Source: CANHEE01 sp043777755
Lineage (GTDB): Bacteria; Bacteroidota; Bacteroidia; Chitinophagales; Saprospiraceae
Direction of reading: 5' to 3'
Assembly: GCA_043777755.1 (NCBI GenBank)
Contig: JAYWHK010000256.1
Location: 1-7,449, forward strand
DNA length: 7,449 bases
Every line of letters begins with the position of its first letter. The stretch's first letter is position 1. This document shows, one piece after another, positions 7,001 through 7,449 of the stretch. The notes under the pieces are model-generated. The model was given only the letters and a program-made list of their open reading frames with translations. It did no database searches and was not told where the DNA came from. Position numbers and translations under genes: made by a program.

Positions 7001-7449
7001 ACTGTACCACAATCGTCTGTTGCTGTTGCTGCATCTTCATCAAATGCAGGTAAGTTGCTACAATCGAATGTCAATGTATCACCGTGAACCGCACCCATCA
7101 TTGTTAATTTCTGAACAACGATTACAGGAGCTTTTGTATCTTTCGCAGTAATTGTCTGAACTCTTGTTGCTGTATTTCCACAATCGTCTGTTGCTGTGAA
7201 TGTACGTGTAATGGTATAAGAACAACCAGAACCATTTTTCACATCAACTGAAGTTACATCTACCGAAGTATCACAAAGGTCAGTTGCTGTCATTGTTGTT
7301 GCCGCAGGTGTTGCATTGCAATCAATCGTGATGTCTGTTACTGTACCAGTGAATGTAGGTGCTTTGTCATCTTTGATTGTGATTAATTGAGTTGCTACTG
7401 TTGTGTTTCCACACTTATCAGTTGCTGTCCAAGTTCTTACAATTTTAGA
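4015..7449 (-). CDS. Giant T9SS type B surface adhesin, 3' part (5' end outside window)
   Basis: The frame is open from the window edge to TAA at 4015-4017, giving 1144 visible residues; the internal Met at 7291-7293 is not the start because the same repeat architecture continues upstream. Domains in visible numbering: HYR-like Ig modules at about 1-362, each with a W-x-A-x-D-x-C-G-N type signature (Cys at 13, 90, 190, 273, 350); three SprB-like modules at about 374-601, each with an AAGDY signature; an unassigned Cys-containing block at 603-781; a shorter similar block at 782-870; an unassigned linker at 871-965; a cadherin/Big_9-like module at about 966-1057 with VMANDT and a YTP motif; and a T9SS type B (CHU_C) sorting domain at about 1064-1144 starting at FSPNGDNVND and ending GYVQIRR. 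Family knowledge says such proteins cross the outer membrane by T9SS and act as adhesins, SprB of gliding Flavobacterium being the model. A role in gliding here is inference. The gene is not named because repeats, not orthology, drive the similarity. Confidence 0.93.
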   Translation of the reverse strand, partial: SKIVRTWTATDKCGNTTVATQLITIKDDKAPTFTGTVTDITIDCNATPAATTMTATDLCDTSVDVTSVDVKNGSGCSYTITRTFTATDDCGNTATRVQTITAKDTKAPVIVVQKLTMMGAVHGDTLTFDCSNLPAFDEDAATATDDCGTVKVRKNNKKIEFVDSRIDGSPDCKNGYKYLLYCEWIAEDECGNVAKLGIYMKLVDKVAPTLAGVPTDLTLACKAPLPAAPKVTATDKNCAGADLPVTVTYDEKTSSASACTTITVRTWSAADSCGNISVKTQTITRTDNAKPELVGVPSDVTLNTGDAEPVFVVKATDDCDDNVKLISDKKTETLACTEVTTYTWTATDACGNTATASVKVTKKITNGGTITDNIDVVTKADNCNTKSGSVNMGPAKYTYTWADGFVGSARGSLAAGDYVVTVSDACLSKVITVKIAADCPCIKPALTDQKVVDASCAASDGSITLTVTGNVADYNFVWLPATTSTSNTATGLAAGDYKVVISRKADPNCTAEFNFTVKKANCPCVTPVLDDNKITDASCGKTNGVINLTMNGGNTEYNFAWTPAVSTSASAKDLAAGDYKVVVSRKANPSCTATFTFNVKAVGDLGLFAATTDSRDLADCAGYAEYCMPIAIADITAGKYEITNNGAAYTAGFKGCDFDSSFMYNTGIVPTAASHELTKWTINGTDYTATFTSFADLATKMNTWDATGNWKATGTNIVGGDRKKFYSALEIKTGTVISKLDLNTQLIPQGVALKLAKGTHAIKVTNKATGCSDEITITVTCTPPPANCKSFIAARSLFLSTACGTPAKLDVEIPFATIADYTITDLNIPYTGKTAASTKGTTLELPQGIHTLVFKSKDGCRDTVDVKVYCVTARTIKDTVYVSQLDTICLDIAELVGNIKDIKNIWPSKSGEHAIFTKVPNSRCITCLGIEAGGTDEAAYVITDDRGISDTTFFQITVLAKVQSINPPKALADIVKTKPNQAVEIDVMANDTLKSLLTKLEVVENPKYGTVEILANGKIVYTPLKDYCDDNAADEFTYSICTNGGCSTASVLVNVTCNDIVVYNGFSPNGDNVNDYFEIKGIQNYPDNRVTVFNRQGVVVFDKEGYRNDWNGTWNSKNLPDGTYFYLFEDGKGEKKAGYVQIRR
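5647..6330 (-). repeat. Three tandem SprB-like modules within the adhesin
   Basis: Three consecutive units occupy 6127-6330, 5881-6126 and 5647-5880 (68, 82 and 78 residues). Each has a (D)ASC or ADNC start, a Y-x-F/Y-x-W core, then LAAGDY(K/V)V(V/T). The first two end in CPC, which introduces the next unit. The last two are closely related in DNA: about 39 of 42 bases match between 5690-5731 and 5936-5977, exactly 246 bases apart. This matches the SprB repeat pattern of T9SS adhesins. Recent duplication or recombination between copies is inferred from the DNA match. Confidence 0.85.
6364..7449 (-). repeat. HYR-like Ig module array within the adhesin
   Basis: At least five modules of roughly 77-100 residues repeat the pattern W-(T/S/I)-A-x-D-x-C-G-N followed by a beta-rich stretch and K(D/V)xxAP. 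The Cys-Gly-Asn cores lie near 7411, 7180, 6880, 6631 and 6400. The similarity is visible in the DNA as well: the plus strand repeatedly shows TTTCCACA followed a few bases later by GTTGCTGT. The paired cysteines of each module suggest disulfides in an exported protein. The array runs off the right edge, so the true number of modules is unknown. Confidence 0.85.

Overview
The window looks like chromosomal DNA from a member of the Bacteroidota. The evidence is low-GC sequence, three secreted proteins ending in or built around type IX secretion system (T9SS) sorting domains, SprB-like and HYR-like adhesin repeats, and a promoter of the Bacteroidota TTG/TAnnTTTG type. The mixture suggests a free-living, possibly gliding, Cytophagales- or Saprospiria-like bacterium. 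The genus cannot be fixed from the sequence alone. Every gene I can support lies on the minus strand, so the order of transcription runs from right to left.

From right to left: (1) positions 7449-4015 hold the last 1144 residues of a giant cell-surface adhesin whose start is outside the window. It has at least five HYR-like Ig modules, three SprB-like modules, about 360 residues that I cannot assign to a named family, a cadherin-like module, and a C-terminal T9SS type B sorting domain. (2) A long hairpin (3951-3997) that probably ends that transcript. (3) Positions 3923-3561 encode a 120-residue protein that is little more than a signal peptide joined to a free-standing T9SS type B sorting domain. 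A strong bidirectional terminator (3455-3494) follows. (4) The 378-base gap 3183-3560 is rich in repeats: a TTAGG array, about 2.4 copies of a 48-bp unit with a small palindrome at its head, and a good promoter for the next gene. (5) Positions 3182-1704 encode a 492-residue secreted protein with a T9SS type A sorting domain, starting at GTG. (6) A further copy of the palindrome sits at 1676-1697. (7) Positions 1640-76 hold a secreted alpha/beta-hydrolase (lipase-like) gene. It is broken by a -1 frameshift next to its oxyanion motif and stops early, before the usual catalytic acid and histidine. The last 75 bases are AT-rich with no visible gene.

The common theme is protein export to the cell surface: all four products carry or probably carry signal peptides, and three carry T9SS sorting signals. 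No PorP/SprF-like partner gene, which often sits next to type B adhesins, is in view. I find no RNA gene, CRISPR array, insertion sequence or phage gene. The most unusual items are the stand-alone type B sorting domain, the palindromic repeat family, and the frameshifted hydrolase.
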